Shown: positions 31,852 to 43,650, counted from the stretch's first letter. The stretch: DNA of 64,000 nucleotides from Pezizomycotina sp. ARF18 (GCA_002224055.1 AZLU01000127.1:42727-106726), one strand, 5' to 3'. Numbers and translations are program-made. Notes: a model not told the origin generated them from the letters alone.

Positions 31852-33282
31852 ATGGCCGCCCCAAGGAGAATCAATATCGATGGCCGATGTTTCTATCTGG
31901 ACTCGAAACGCGTAAGCCACCTCTGCTAAGCAAACTCCAGAGCACTATAAGCAGAATTCGATAGAAGAGATACACTCGATTCAATATTGTATTCCCTTAT
32001 TGACCATCATATATCGTGCATCATAATTTTTGGTAAAAGGGATCGTGTACCAGCTACGAGAAACAAAGGACCCATTATGCGACGAATCTCTCGTGTATCT
32101 CCGCCGGGATCTTCCGCTGTTTGTGGAGCTCGGTCTAAACACTATTTATGTCTGTGAGCTTTTGGTAACATTTTCGGTGTATTTATTCAGTACAACTAGA
32201 TGCCGTTGAACATAAGCATGCTTATTGACTTTAGATTCCATTGATCCATCTGAAAGTCATGATGAATCTATGAGATTATTGGCCCAAGCGGCATATATAT
32301 GCTGGTGGTGGGTATCTCATAGACTTGAAGATACAATTACTCAAGCCCATTACTAACACCGGAGTCATGAAGGGTCTCTCGACCGCAAAACACGCAATGA
32401 ACGCTCTACAGCCTCTCCAGTCATATACCGCGCCGTTGCTTACGCAGTTTTTCGCTAGAGCAGATGTCTTGTCCGCATACCCTAACACGCTGGGATTTAC
32501 CGTGGAAAATGAAGTGATATCCGGTCAGTAGCACATGTCCAACTCACGACGCGAGTCGTCCGAGCTTGCGTAAGGGACGTTAAGAGGTACCTCTCTAAGA
32601 TTGGAAGAAATAATGTTCCGATCGGCGTCGTGGGGCCAACATCTATCTCTATTCAGGAGGCAGTAGCAGGATATCTCGCGCAAGGAGCGAACGACGAGAG
32701 AATCGATTTCCTAGCGGTGAGTCGTGCCCATATATATTCCGGGAGCTTATTTTGGTAGGCCTATATACCACCTGAAGCGGTGCTGAATATATTCAATAAG
32801 TAGATGACTAACTACTCATGGTCCGGGAGATCGTCGATGAAGCAATCCGGCTAGTCTAAACTTGCAAACGATGTCTTCGCCGGTTATCCCATTCCAATAT
32901 TTTTCTCTGAATACGGGAACAATCAGCTCCGACCTCGAGTATTCCAAGAAACTGGCGCGTTATATTCGCCAGCAATGATGAACGTTTTCTCGGGCGGCTG
33001 TCTGTACGAATACAGAGAAGCGGCAAATAGGTACAGTATTGTGAAGATATCAAAGGAATCCCCGGCCAAGTGGAGAAGACGGAGGAATATGAGAACTTCA
33101 AACGGGCGATGGACGCCATGAATAGTGGAAATACTAGTAATGCGGAGTATGAAGAGGACTCCTCACGGCCAATGAAGCAAATATCGGGTAGGCTTCCCGG
33201 GGAAGATGCAACGCACGCCGATCTAAGGACTCAGTCGCGATCCCGACTCCTGCAAAATAATACGTTAATGCCTTCTTGTTAA
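31852..33282 (+). pseudogene. GH72-like beta-1,3-glucanosyltransferase, frame-disrupted
   Basis: MAAPRRINIDGRCFYLDSKR (31,852) is followed, probably after an intron, by FLVKGIVYQ, LRRDLPLFVELGLNTIYV, an intron (about 32,152-32,189), SIDPSESHDESMRLLAQA, APLLTQFFARADVLSAYP and NTLGFTVENEVI. After more frame changes come RDVKRYLSKIGRNNVPIGV, GANDERIDFLA, DVFAGYPIPIFFSEYGNN, YSPAMMNVFSGGCLYEY and VEKTEEYENFKRAMDAMN. Both GH72 catalytic glutamates are seen, in NEV and in FSEYG. The family (Gas/Gel/Phr) elongates beta-1,3-glucan at the wall. Unlike classical GPI-anchored members, no signal peptide is visible, and I see no GPI signal at the end. At least three frame changes occur. Confidence 0.75.
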
Positions 33283-33713
33283 CGCGCTTGACATGAGCAC
33301 CTTTTGCAATTATGCTCTGTGCGTCCCAACTGCCCGATACCAGCGAACATTGGAAGATTAACACCAAAAGAACGCTAGGAATTGTGTCACAACGAATGCT
33401 ATCGTGAGGAGCACTAAAACTTAATTACGAACTGGTATGTTGCAGTATTACAGGGCCTGGCTCTTACTACGCATTTGCGATAGGCATGCCAATGAATAGC
33501 TCAACAGAACAAAGCTAGGAATGTTACCGAGAGCGGCATGCCAAACCACAGGATTGATTTGTCGGTAGTTACTAATAGTATCTGTTGAAGAAAGTCGTGC
33601 GAAGAATATGTTGTCTGTCTAGATCTAAGGATCGCTCAATTTACTTCAATAACAGGAGTACAATTACAGGTGCGCAGAAGATAGATTCTCCCTCCACATT
33701 AACTATTCCTTAT
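33283..33713. other. Region between convergent GH72-like and GNAT genes
   Basis: No gene is supported. It holds the two 3' ends. Confidence 0.35.
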
Positions 33714-34511
33714 TAGGCCACCATTCCAGGGCATCCGCATCCAAATATCCTTCTGGAGATCCTTCAGGGTCTCGATCAGCCGTCCGATCGTCTTGCACCC
33801 GAGCCTCTCATACAGCTTTTTTCCGGCATTCGTCGAAAACAGACGGACATGTAATCCATCCTCCTCGGCGCGATTCAAGCCCCACTTCACGAGCGCTTCT
33901 CGATACCCGGCGGCAGTAATCGGGATCCACGGCAAGGAGGTTAATGTTCCAATGTGGTGCATTTTCAGGCAATGGGCGTCTTTATGAGCATTTGCCACGG
34001 CCTGTTGGGCCTTGTTGCGTTGCCAATCCTCAAAAGCCGCATTCCGATCGTTGTCCACCGAGCGATCGTCGAACTTCTCGGCGGCATGACGCTGTTTGAT
34101 CTCCTCAAACTGTTTCTCTGATTAACGTCCATATATTTTAGCTTGGCCTTTCTGGAAGAGTACTGAATAAACATCCGAAGTGAAGACCCACGCTTCTCGT
34201 CGCTCCAGTCGGCGAGCCAAACATCCCTACATCCGTCCCCCATCCGGATCCATTCTGCAAAACCTACGATGCGTGGGGAGCCATCTTCGTCAAGCTCACA
34301 GACAACGACATTAGTCTCTTTGCCCGCGATGTTGAGCTCCTGCCGTCGGCGCCATCGATGTACGTAGTCTTGGGGTATTCTTTCTTGTTGCAATGAAGCC
34401 ATTCATAAACTCGCTATCGGCATATGCGCGGGCTCCAACATCCGTAACCGCATCGAGGTCGGCAAGAGTCGCGAGACGTAACAGCATTGGTGAAACTGGT
34501 TGTTCTGACAT
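33714..34511 (-). pseudogene. GNAT-family acetyltransferase, frame-disrupted
   Basis: The start MSEQPVSPMLLRLATLADLD and AVTDVGARAYADSEF is the usual beginning of a fungal GNAT protein. Then come YVHRWRRRQELNIAG, VVVCELDEDGSPRIVGFAEW, IRMGDGCRDVWLADW, FEEIKQRHAAEKFDDRS, NLLAVDPDYCRR (the acetyl-CoA binding motif, normally followed by RG-G/A), EALVKWGLNRAEEDGLHVRL and GKKLYERLGCKTIGRL. The order matches motifs A and B of the GNAT fold, which transfers acetyl groups from acetyl-CoA to amines. The substrate is unknown. The frame changes about three times, once at the GGG next to the acetyl-CoA motif. Confidence 0.7.
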
Positions 34512-35019
34512 GGCGCTGCAGATAATAAATGTATTCTAATGTTGATTCTAGACGATATCGGTCGGATCTATCTTGCGATCGCTTCAAGAAAAGTGTTTAA
34601 AAGTGGAACAAGATCACGCTCGTTGGAGAAGATAGTTTACTTTTATAGATGCACGGAAATTAGTTTGGACACAATCATGGTTACGTTTGAGGCTGATGCG
34701 GACGAAGCACCTGCCAAATTCGACTACTGGACCGGTGAACGGCGAACGTAAGAAGAATTCAAGTGCGAACGCGACGAGTTCGAGAATGATAAACATTTTC
34801 AACATTGGAAGAAACATGCGAGCGGTTTCCAGACTCGGAAATAGATGGAGGATTGGAGGATTATTGTGAGAAGCATGGAGGGTCTGTTAGATACGAATAC
34901 GATCACGGAGGCTCAATGCCTTTCGCGGGACAGTCAATTGGCCTGAGTTATAAAAGGCTGGCCAAATCTTTCTCTCGGGGTGAACCATGAACACTATAAA
35001 CACAAACGCATGAGTCAAA
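34512..35019. other. Intergenic region with a TATA-like box
   Basis: Open plus-strand pieces (34,680-34,990, for example EFKCERDEFENDKHFQHWKK in one frame) look protein-like but fall in several frames and I cannot assign them. A TATA-like box lies at 34,948-34,957. Confidence 0.35.
34948..34957 (+). promoter_or_regulatory. TATA-like box
   Basis: TTATAAAAGG lies 63-72 bases before the ATG at 35,020. Two short upstream ATGs (34,987 and 35,009) lie between box and start. Confidence 0.45.
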
Positions 35020-35274
35020 ATGCACGAAGGAGACTGCGGGAATATTCACTGCAGCAACATCGACTGTGGGAACATCGCCCGTAGTAACATCGACTGCACC
35101 AACATCGATTGTGCAAACATCGACTGCGGACCTCTACATTTTCACCATCTGCACTGTTGCATAGGCTGGGACTTTCCTCATCGGATCTTGGAGGCTTTTT
35201 GTCAAGGCGGTGGCGATCCAGGATTTACTACACCACCTTCCCCGACCGATCCACGAGAGCGCCACTACCGCTGA
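35020..35274 (+). CDS. ORF with pentapeptide-type repeats
   Basis: The frame from 35,020 opens MHEGDCGNIH and then repeats a five-residue unit on the pattern (S/G/T/A)-N-I-D-C: CSNID, CGNIA, RSNID, CTNID, CANID. This resembles pentapeptide-repeat proteins, in which the central residue is Leu/Ile and the residue two before is small, forming a square helix. The DNA shows the same as six 15-bp units. After the repeat come LHFHHLHCCIGWDFPHR and a stop at 35,274. A neighbouring frame (35,210 on) remains open with GLISEQPRWEPPPAYQ, so the real gene may be longer and cross frames. With only about six units a chance minisatellite is possible. Confidence 0.4.
   Translation: MHEGDCGNIHCSNIDCGNIARSNIDCTNIDCANIDCGPLHFHHLHCCIGWDFPHRILEAFCQGGGDPGFTTPPSPTDPRERHYR
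35041..35130. repeat. 15-bp minisatellite, six units
   Basis: Six 15-base units begin at 35,041, 35,056, 35,071, 35,086, 35,101 and 35,116. Five of them start AACATCG; the first (AATATTC) is the most diverged. The period is a multiple of three, so each unit encodes five residues. Confidence 0.85.
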
Positions 35275-35530
35275 GAACAATCGGGACTCTGAAGAACGGC
35301 AGGGACTGATCAGTGAACAACCTCGCTGGGAGCCTCCGCCTGCGTATCAGTCCAAAAGTACTAGCACGACCGTTGAACCTCCTAAGTTAACGGTCGCAGC
35401 GGCAGCTGTTCGGCCAGCGATTCGGGAGAAGCGGAGGAACCGTCGGGTAGCTCAACGAAGCGCATCTCAACACCTCCGGCGGAAATCGATTTCAAGGTGT
35501 GGGTATAGGACAGGCGGACCGTTTTCAACC

Positions 35531-37168
35531 ATGGCACCATTTCCAAACGAGATTATACTAACAGTACGTTTCCGCCCTATTACTTCGGAGGTTATGGTTT
35601 GTTACTTATTAAAGTCCTACAAGTTATTCAGCTCTTAGACGGTATCGATGACAAGCGCACACTTGCAAATCTACGTCTTACCTCGAAACTATTATGCGAC
35701 CTTGCAACACCAGCGTATTTCAGCTATGTCAGTATCGATTACGGCCTCGAAATTCCACTCGGCAGGTGAAAAACTTAATGTCCGCGGGGTTCACGAAGCA
35801 CGTCCGGCATATTGTATTCCCTATCCACGCCATGGCCCCGCGCGAGGGATTCTGGGAACGGCCTTCTAAAGGTTTTTCAATGTCCTTGGACGATTGCAAG
35901 CTCTCATAGGCAGAAAACACGAGCTTGTGCATGCGAAAGCCGGAGATGATGACCTCGCCCGATCCTATCATGTCGGCCCACATGTGACATTGCGAAATGC
36001 CTCCGAAGGTATGGACAGAATTTACAGGGAATGGACTTTTTCACTTTCCAATGTCCTTGCGGATAGCCTCTGTGGTAGGCTATCGCTGGGTATATACCTC
36101 CTGGTAAGCGCGAATCCTCCGATATCCCGTTACAATTGTTTCGATTTATTGCTTATCATTTCTGCTTCCTTGGCGTCATACTTTTAGATCCCACCCCGGC
36201 CTCACCTACGACATTGGCCATCTCAGTCAGGAGAAGATAGACCCTACTACTGAGAGAATTACTGAAGAACTGTTTCCCTTCTTTCAACTCTGCTCAGAAC
36301 GCCTGGTTTCATTCCGCCTCGGACAGATGAAATACCATCTCGGGTCCCAGTGGTTCAAAGTAACGGAAGATAGTCTCACCAAGCTCTTAGCATCATTGAA
36401 GTTCCCGAAGCTGCGGCACTTACATTTATACATTCACGCAATTTGCACTCTGTTCTCCGTGTTCGTTGTTGCTGGCAGTAGCAGGGACAGCCCTAGAGTC
36501 CCGGATGGTTTAAAAGCCTCCGCACGATCCGCTTATACATGCATACCAACTCGTCACCGAGTTTTTTCTTTGACTTGGATGCTCACGATCCCAGTCTCCG
36601 ACGACGCACCTATTATGATTTCTTCCTGAAGGAATTCGGAAGTATTGCACCAATCTTGAAGATTTAGCAGTGTTCCCTGTACCATTTTTCTAGCGCGGGC
36701 AGACCCGGACTGACGCCTTCTCAATTTTGGCTTGGAGATGTGAGCATGATGTCACTTCCACGTTCGTCACTTGTCAGAATCAATCTCCGCTCAATGCGTC
36801 TGGACGGAGAATCATTCCTACGCACTCTAGAAGCCAACCGTCAACTCAGGAAGTCCGCCTCTCCTTCGTCGAGCTTGATGATGTCGCCTTCAGGGCCAAC
36901 GTAGCGTGGGCCCATGCGTTCGGCATCCTTCAAAGATAGAGGCACTCACTTTATAGATCTGGAATGGCTAGGGTATGACCTTGGTGTACTGCAGGGAGGG
37001 AGGGCGCCGAAGGTAGCTGGATGGAGCCGTTCAAGGCCTTTGAAGATGAGCATATTCACACCGACGATGAGGTACTGCTCAAAGAACTTTGTATTGCCGT
37101 AGAACAAAGGAGGACGAAGCTCGGCTACAGGAGCCATCCTATCTTGAGTTTTATAAACAGAGGATGAC
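35531..37168 (+). pseudogene. F-box-like/LRR protein 3, frame-disrupted
   Basis: Exon 1 (35,531-35,563) encodes MAPFPNEIILT and ends at a GTACGT donor. After an intron of roughly 50-80 nt the domain continues VIQLLDGIDDKRTLANLRL and TSKLLCDLATPAYFSYVSI, the F-box-like core shared with the other copies. Later blocks, in changing frames, are MSAGFTKHVRHIVFPIHAM, LQALIGRKHELVHAKAGDDD, LFPFFQLCSERLVSFRLGQM, LLASLKFPKLRHLHLYIH, LRRRTYYDFFLKEFGS, LVRINLRSMRLDGESFLRTL and a tail VLLKELCIAVEQRRTKLGY to a stop at 37,168. The leucine pattern fits LRR-type repeats. It is convergent with the F-box-like gene at 37.6-39.3 kb. The acceptor of intron 1 is ambiguous. Confidence 0.6.
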
Positions 37169-37561
37169 AAGATGTGGCACGAGCCGGTTTGGGATCGCCC
37201 TTTTTAAGCTGTAAACCAGTACACTGATCGAATGTAAGAAGTTTACTTCATCCCTAATGATGCGCAGACACATAGAAGCGTGCCCCCACGGAATCGTCGA
37301 TATCGCGAATACTTGGTGGATATGCTTATGTACGTGAACGGTGTTCAAGAAGTATCATGATGTTTGTTTCAAAGACAGTACTTCAGGCTCGTTGTAGAGT
37401 AATCCTCGTGTTTAGTGACCATTGGAGGGGACTCATAGTATAAACTCTGTGTCGAGTGCAGAATACACAGTGAGCAACGGCATTTGTAGCTACTTGACAC
37501 GTTGATGAAATCTATAAAGGTTGGCGATCAACCTTCTACTACATAGTCACTGTCCGCTTTA
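37169..37561. other. Region between two convergent F-box-like genes
   Basis: No gene is supported here. It holds the 3' ends of both genes. Confidence 0.4.
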
Positions 37562-39330
37562 TCAGCCTGAGATTTTCCCTGAAGCACATATCCCTAAAAC
37601 TTGATTCTCGGGCTTATTGTTTTCTGCCAATGCTTCTATGCAAATGTGGTCGCCGTCGTCTGACTTGTCTTCAAGTGACTTGTAGATGACACCCGAGTTG
37701 AGTGTTTTAGCAATAAACGCAGGATAGGCGGTGGACATTTCGATGTCCTGTATCAATCCCTTGTCTTTTCTACGGCGAGAGAGTGCGTGAGATAAATCTA
37801 AAAGGTGGCTGTAGTCCGCTACCAAGGGGATTCTAGCACCCAATCGTCCTCAAAGCTCCAATTGAAGTAGTTGTCTGACCATTTCCCGACGGGCGCACTG
37901 AGTATGAGACGTGTTTAAGTCGGACACTTGTCAACTTTATCAGGCTATCCATGCAAAATTTGAAAAAAAAGCGGTCCAGCGCACAGCCAGAGAACGGCCA
38001 GGCTCATTTATGGAGCTAGCCCATAGTGGTACCTTCTCGAGGAAATATGCTCCCAGTATGGACATCTTGTCAACATATCCTCGAGTAGGTGACCGTCTAG
38101 GAATTGTTTCTCAAGTTCAATCTTACAAGCTGCACATAAGGCGGCGGGTCCTTCCTCCGCGCCGAGACGCCGCGTATGGGTACGAGTTCCAAGCACATCT
38201 CTGACGGGTCCTGTTCTGCTGGGTGCGGAGGCATCGTGAATTCGAGCCGCGCAATGTTCAACGTTCCGGGCTGATCGGTCGCATAATTATAGCGAAAACA
38301 CTTCAGTTGATTTTTCATGAGACCATTCATTCTAGCAGGGACTCTCCGTCGATGGCGACCGTCGGCGGAGTATTTAAACTCTGCTCCGGGAACATTTCGA
38401 GGTACCGTGCAACGTTGGCGAAGTAGCCCGGAAGCTGAGCGACAGATATTCTAGCGCTACGAACTCGAATTGTGCTAGAATGAAAGACAATATGCCACAG
38501 GATGCGAAGCGCTGTAGGCGGAGGGTCCGGTCTAGCTGAGAGGCTTCCAGCCACGCAGGGCTCCGGTGGTAGACCATCTGTTGGTGTACTAAGCTCGGCC
38601 GCATACCTATCTTCGACCTCGAAAGATTTTATATTTTCCGAAGAGTCCGCGAGGAAGCGACAAAAAGTGGAAAGTAATTCGGCTATACGCTCATCTATGC
38701 CTTTAGTCCTTTTGAGGAAGTGATCAGAATGGAGTTCCGCTGAAAGAACGGCGCGGAGTTGTCTCATTAGTCCAGTAAACATACAAGGGAGGGTGTGGAA
38801 TTCCACTCCGAGTCTCACCCATAAGAGGTGTCATGGCCTCAGAAATCGCAATTTCGTAAGTCCCCTCCCGGGGATCATGCATGATATCATAGCCCGGCTT
38901 GTAACTGGATTCATAGTCATCCAACGTAGCCAAATCGTTTTCTTCGATGAATTGCCTCCAAAACTCTGCGATATAAGACGGAGATGGATCCTCAGACAGA
39001 GGGTAGAGTGACGATATATCAACTTTAAGCGCTTTAGCGTATCTATGAAAGCCATGGCTTATGAGATTATCTAGTTGTGGCAGCGAACTTTCGTGCCCGT
39101 GCTGCAGACTGATGGTCTCGAAGGCATACGGCGTCGCAAGCCTACGCATCCGCTTCGAAACTAATCGACAGGCACGAAGTGTTTCTCGCGCGACGGGGCT
39201 TTCAGTGTCCAAGGTTTCGAAGATCTATGACGTTTATAAGTTAGTCCCCGAAGCTCCTCACAAAGTTAAAAAGGCGGATCTCGAAAACCGACCACGAGAA
39301 TGATCTCGTTTGGGGTAAAAGATCCTTCAT
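37562..39330 (-). pseudogene. F-box-like/LRR protein 4, frame-disrupted
   Basis: Exon 1 (39,293-39,330) reads MKDLLP and, after a one-base shift at a CCCC run, NEIILV. An intron of about 68 nt with a perfect ACTAAC branch site (39,225-39,292) leads to IFETLDTESPVARETLRAC and RLVSKRMRRLATPYAFETI, the F-box-like core. Downstream are SLPQLDNLISHGFHRYAKAL, YIAEFWRQFIEENDLATL, LSTFCRFLADSSENIKSFEV, ISVAQLPGYFANVARYLEMF and a last block RIPLVADYSHLLDLSHALSR ending at 37,562. Frame changes separate most blocks. A role as an SCF adaptor is inferred from the domain. Confidence 0.6.
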
Positions 39331-40432
39331 TTGAGTTTGTCGAGTTTCGAAGTCCCCTCTCCCGCCCGCTGCGATCTGCGCCCCCACTGAGCGAAACGCC
39401 TCTGTCATTAGATATAGACATAATAACTTGAATCTTGATATAGATTCTCAGATAAAATGTTACGACGAAGGCAGTATTTACGAGCTCAGAACAACAGGTC
39501 CTTTTTTAATATCTACGTTAGAGTCAGATTGAGGCTGAGCAGCAGGCGATAACCAACCAATCATGAAGTCGCTGAAAGTGAAAATTCAGTTTACATCCTT
39601 CAATATCTATAGCTAACAAATAGCACAACGGGAAGTTTTGTTAATTGAACAAGGGAGATTCTCCCATACTAGCATGTTTCGACGATGAAGAATAGCAGTC
39701 TCTCTGTCGCTTGGATCTGCCGCTTAGACTCGATAAGCTCTCTACGAGTCAATACAAGACTCAATACGAGAAGATAAGAGTTCTCCCAGTATATTTTCTA
39801 TAATAAAACTAAACCCCTTCCTTAAATTCGGGCGGTATCCACCAACTAGCGGCACGGTGTAAAGTATTGCCGTCCTCCGTTCCCGAAATTGACGGCGGTG
39901 ATTTGCTAAACTCCACAAAGTTAGGCCAAATATAGCAAGTCCCGGGGAGCGGACAGATAGTTAATAGCTGGAGCCTGGAGATAGAAGATTGGTTGCGTTC
40001 TCGTAATTTGGGGAGATTGTGTGGGGTACAGGGGGTATAAACGAGGACTCTTATAATCATCTTCACCAATATGAAACTGCCGCGTTCTGGCCTACTTTCC
40101 ACTGCCACAGGGAAACGGAGACTATTCAAGTTTAGCTTAGAAAATATTCTTAGGGGAACTACCTTGGGCTTAGCGCGTGATAGTGGCGTGAGGAAACGCT
40201 CAGCGCTGGCTGTCACAGGGACTTCTGGAGAGCAGTATGACCATGCCCGGTATTTTCCCCGGCACACTGGTCCAGCCTGGGTGAGAATCGAAGAAAGATA
40301 AGGGCCAATATAAGGCCCCAGGGTCCTTGTCCACCCTTGCCATTTCGACTATACTGTGGACGTTTTTAGCATTCCGATCAAGGGTCTCCTCTTACGCCTT
40401 GTATCCTGAACAGTGCGGCCATCGACAAAATA
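39331..40432. other. Intergenic region, no supported gene
   Basis: A 152-codon minus-strand frame (39,809-40,267) and a shorter plus-strand one (40,071-40,301) overlap each other and show no motif. Parts near 39,400-39,800 are AT-rich. Confidence 0.35.
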
Positions 40433-41811
40433 ATGTCCCATTTGCCACCTGGGTTAACGGAGGTCTGGATAGAATACGCCGTGGGCGTCTTGGTCTTTCT
40501 CATCCGGATATACACACGAGTCTCTCAGCGTGGACGCCGCTGGCAGGGAGATGATTACCTCGCCGTGCTCGCTCTGATTTTCTTCACGGTCCACTCGTAC
40601 GCGCAGCATGTCATCGGCACGCACGGTCTTAACGTAAACAAGGATGTTGACAGGGTTAGGTCGAAGCTTCCCGGTGGAAAAGCTAATTTGGATTATGGAA
40701 GCAAACACAACCTTGTCGCCTGGTATTCTTACGTCGGACTACTCTGGAGCCTTAAAACTTGCATGTTGTTTCTGTATCGCAGGCTCTTGTAAGTCCCAAC
40801 AATCCCATCAGTATTTGTCCGTTCGATATTAGACTGAGGCTAACGAGATGTCTTCCGCTGTGATAATATTAGCGATGGGGTCTGGAACCCGAAGATCAGG
40901 ATAATACTTTTTACCGGAATACTACTTGGTGTAACGTTTATCATCAGTCTCATTGTTATATCGACCAACTGCGTCCCGTTCAGACTCAACTGGCAGGTGG
41001 ATCCATATCCTGGTATATGCGTTCTGGAATTCAATATATTCTACGGCGTCGGAGTCACCAACATGCTGTGAGTTATCGGATTAATCTCCCAAAACAAGTT
41101 TGTTTCGTCTGGAGTAAACAAACGTGCGCTGACACTTTTGACTCCTATTGTCCAGTACCGATTCCGTCCTTCTTTGTATCCCTATCCGCTGCTGTGGAAA
41201 GCCCACATGTCTAGACCAAAGAAAACTTTCGTCTCTGTTCTACTTTGCGGCGGTATATTCACCATGACGGCCACGTTTCTTCGTACGTACTTCGGACTGT
41301 GGACCGATTACGATCTGCTCCGTCATCCGAGATTAAAGATGAAGGCAAACCACGTTGTACTCGGGTGGGCTATGAGAGAATGTGTAAGAAAACGCCAAAC
41401 TTTGAGGATTTAGCTGGCGACTGTAATCATGGCACAAAGGTTAATTTAAAACACTTCTTCTCATTTATAGACGATTGCAGTAGTCGTCGTCAACGCGCCG
41501 ATGATAGTGCCCTTCTTCAGGCTCTCCACTTGGCGTGACCGCTTCAAGAAACGGTCAAGGAACGGACTGATGGACTTCCAACCAACTCAGATTCGAGCGA
41601 CTCGAATCCCGCTATTAGAGTATCTGGTTTGACGACGCGTATCTTAGCCGACATCGAGCAACAGCTATCGATGGATGACAATCTTACAAATTCAGTGGCA
41701 AGGACCAGCACGGATGGAAAAGCGTGGTCAGTCTGCGGGAGTAAGGATCTATCCGCTCTGTCCCTTCGCGGCCCGATGCGGTTTACAGGCCGGAAACTTT
41801 ACCAATGCTAG
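40433..41811 (+). CDS. Fungal rhodopsin-like 7TM protein (PTH11-like), one or two frame changes
   Basis: Exon 1 (ATG 40,433) gives IEYAVGVLVFLIRIYTRVSQ, GDDYLAVLALIFFTVHSYAQ and LVAWYSYVGLLWSLKTCMLF, ending in FLYRRLF. Introns of 74 nt (40,799-40,872), 88 nt (41,068-41,155) and 77 nt (41,394-41,470) join VWNPKIR, LFTGILLGVTFIISLIVIS, LTDSVLLCIPI, VSVLLCGGIFTMTATFLRTY, LGWAMREC and TIAVVVVNAPMIVPFFRLST. These are the helices and motifs of the fungal integral-membrane rhodopsin-like family, which includes PTH11-like sensors, in the plasma membrane. One C seems missing in the CC after LCIPI near 41,176, and the cytosolic tail also changes frame near 41,630. The ligand is unknown. Splice sites are all good. 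Confidence 0.75.
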
Positions 41812-42010
41812 CATAATTTGAGGATAATGGCAAAATATGAAATTTCATTTTCTAAAATTCACGTCGCAAAATGAGAGGAAATTCACGGAACTATGTGTTT
41901 CTTACAAGGCGGTGATCGTGAAATGCGTCCCGGAAGACTTTTTTCACAACACGACCATCAAGATTCTACGACATAAACCATGCTTCTACCCCGAGGCCTC
42001 CTCTTTTGCT
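41812..42010. other. Region between convergent 7TM and F-box-like genes
   Basis: Only 3' ends and flanking sequence are seen here. Confidence 0.3.
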
Positions 42011-43650
42011 TCAGATAATTCTATAGAAGCCGAACGGTTTCATCCGAAAACCGGGATATAGAAAGCAGCGGGTCACCTTCTCGGCCTTGCGCAAATACTC
42101 CTCTTCCTCGAACGCCTCCAAATACTTCCTAGCGGCCATCGCGTAATCTTCTGAGATTTCACGCACCGGCTTTAACCCCTTCAACTCGCGACGGCGGGAC
42201 ACAGTCTCAACGAGCTTCTCGAACCACACGTGGTCCCTTCGTTCAATCGACCTCAGTGGCCCGCCTAGGTCCCACGTGTCATCGCGCGACTGGTACCCCA
42301 GATTATCGACCCTAAAATCGACCAATTTCTCCAACCTGGTACTCATAACCTTGAATAGTGCCCACCAGGCGTTGTCTTTGTCCTCGCGTCCAGAGCTCCC
42401 AGCCTGACAACGATAACGTCTCCAAAGATGTGCTAAGCTTCAAAACCTTGAGGAGCGCGTAACCGTTCGCCTGTGCCGGGCCCATGCGCATGTCCGTCAG
42501 TGTCGAGTGCACGGCAAAGGCTGATGGACTTAGAGGTCGGCGCGTGTAAGAACACCGCGAAATAGGATCCTGAGATAACCAGCTGAATAGGTCGACGTCC
42601 TCTGGCAAATCTGCCACGCCGCTGAAACGGAACCGTTGCCATCGGGCGTAATATCGGACAAAGGATGCACCTCCTGGATCTCGAACCGTAAGGTATCTGT
42701 CTCATGCGCCATTCGGCGAGGGAAACGTCTTCAGATATTCTATATTGTAGTGAATGTCCCCTGCGGTGATCGTTACCGTCTCTAGTGACGTTAGCGCGAT
42801 GTCGTACTCCGCCGAGAGGAGGTATGACATGACTCCGAAGGCTGCGGTCAGAGTTGCTCTCCGGGGCATTCGAAACGCACTAATAGTCGGATTTATGGCC
42901 TGCTGAAGGTGTAGGCCGCGTATGTGCTTGATTAACGGTCTAAGGCGGTCTAGCGAGCATAAGAACGCAATGAAAAGATCTTTTGAGATCTTTGACTTCT
43001 CCCTTTGATGCCATTCGTAAACCTTGTCTGTTTATTTAATAAAATGATTTTTTTTTTTTTTTTTTTTAAGATTGGGTCGGTTAGAGGCAGGTCTAAATAA
43101 ATATATGCCGCGAGGAAGATGGAGGGAAGTTCACCGAAATCTTCTGCGCCGCTTCGTTGTATGGCTTGTCTTCGATGAGATCCTGCGTGTCGAGGTTATC
43201 GGGTTTAGGCTCGGCTCGGGCTCGGGCTCGAAAATCTCAAAATCAGGATCGACCAGCGCAAAGAACTCCTGAGCCTTTCCTGGCTTATATGGTTTATCTA
43301 CGAACTTATGCTTCAAAGAATCAACGTTTACCGTGAAATTCTTGATGCATGTAACGTTATTATCCGCTAGCCAGCTTAGCTGGGCTGTTGCTTTTCCCAT
43401 CCCCTCGTATAGGCTTATCCATTGGAAGACGTATGAATACGCTAAAGAAGCCAGGCGCTTAGAGGTTAAGCGGAGGTTTCTGAATGCTTTTCTCGAGGTG
43501 CTGTCAGCCGGGTCGAGATTTTCCAGGACCTGCGGTTTGTAACGAGCATATTAGTCTCTTTATGTATATATTTTGGAATATAAACAAAGCTTTATAGTAA
43601 AGATTCATAAGACTTACAGCGACCAGGAGCTCATCAGGTAGCGAGTTCAT
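42011..43650 (-). pseudogene. F-box-like/LRR protein 5, frame-disrupted
   Basis: Exon 1 (43,618-43,650, 33 nt) encodes MNSLPDELLVA. An 88-nt intron (43,530-43,617) leads to VLENLDPADSTSRKAFRNL and RLTSKRLASLAYSYVFQWI, the F-box-like core, then QLSWLADNNVTCIKNFTVNV. A second intron probably runs from a GTGAAC donor near 43,140 through a 20-base homopolymer (A in the sense strand) to an ACAAG acceptor near 43,030, then VYEWHQREKSKISKDLFIA and LRPLIKHIRGLHLQQAINP. Later blocks are VLKLSTSLETLSLSGWELW, LEKLVDFRVDNLGYQSRDD and DYAMAARKYLEAFEEEEYL, ending at 42,011. There are several frame changes. It is divergent from the copy at 44.4 kb, sharing about 775 bp of upstream DNA. Confidence 0.65.
43048..43067. 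repeat. T20 homopolymer (A20 in sense) inside an F-box-like gene intron
   Basis: Twenty Ts on the plus strand. On the coding (minus) strand it is an A run within the probable second intron of F-box-like gene 5. Confidence 0.8.

Noticed and set aside
35041-35130. CRISPR-like array of short direct repeats
   Set aside because: The units are contiguous 15-mers without spacers in a eukaryotic genome; it is a minisatellite.
39809-40267. 152-codon minus-strand frame
   Set aside because: It overlaps another open frame on the plus strand, has no motif and lies directly upstream of the 7TM gene.
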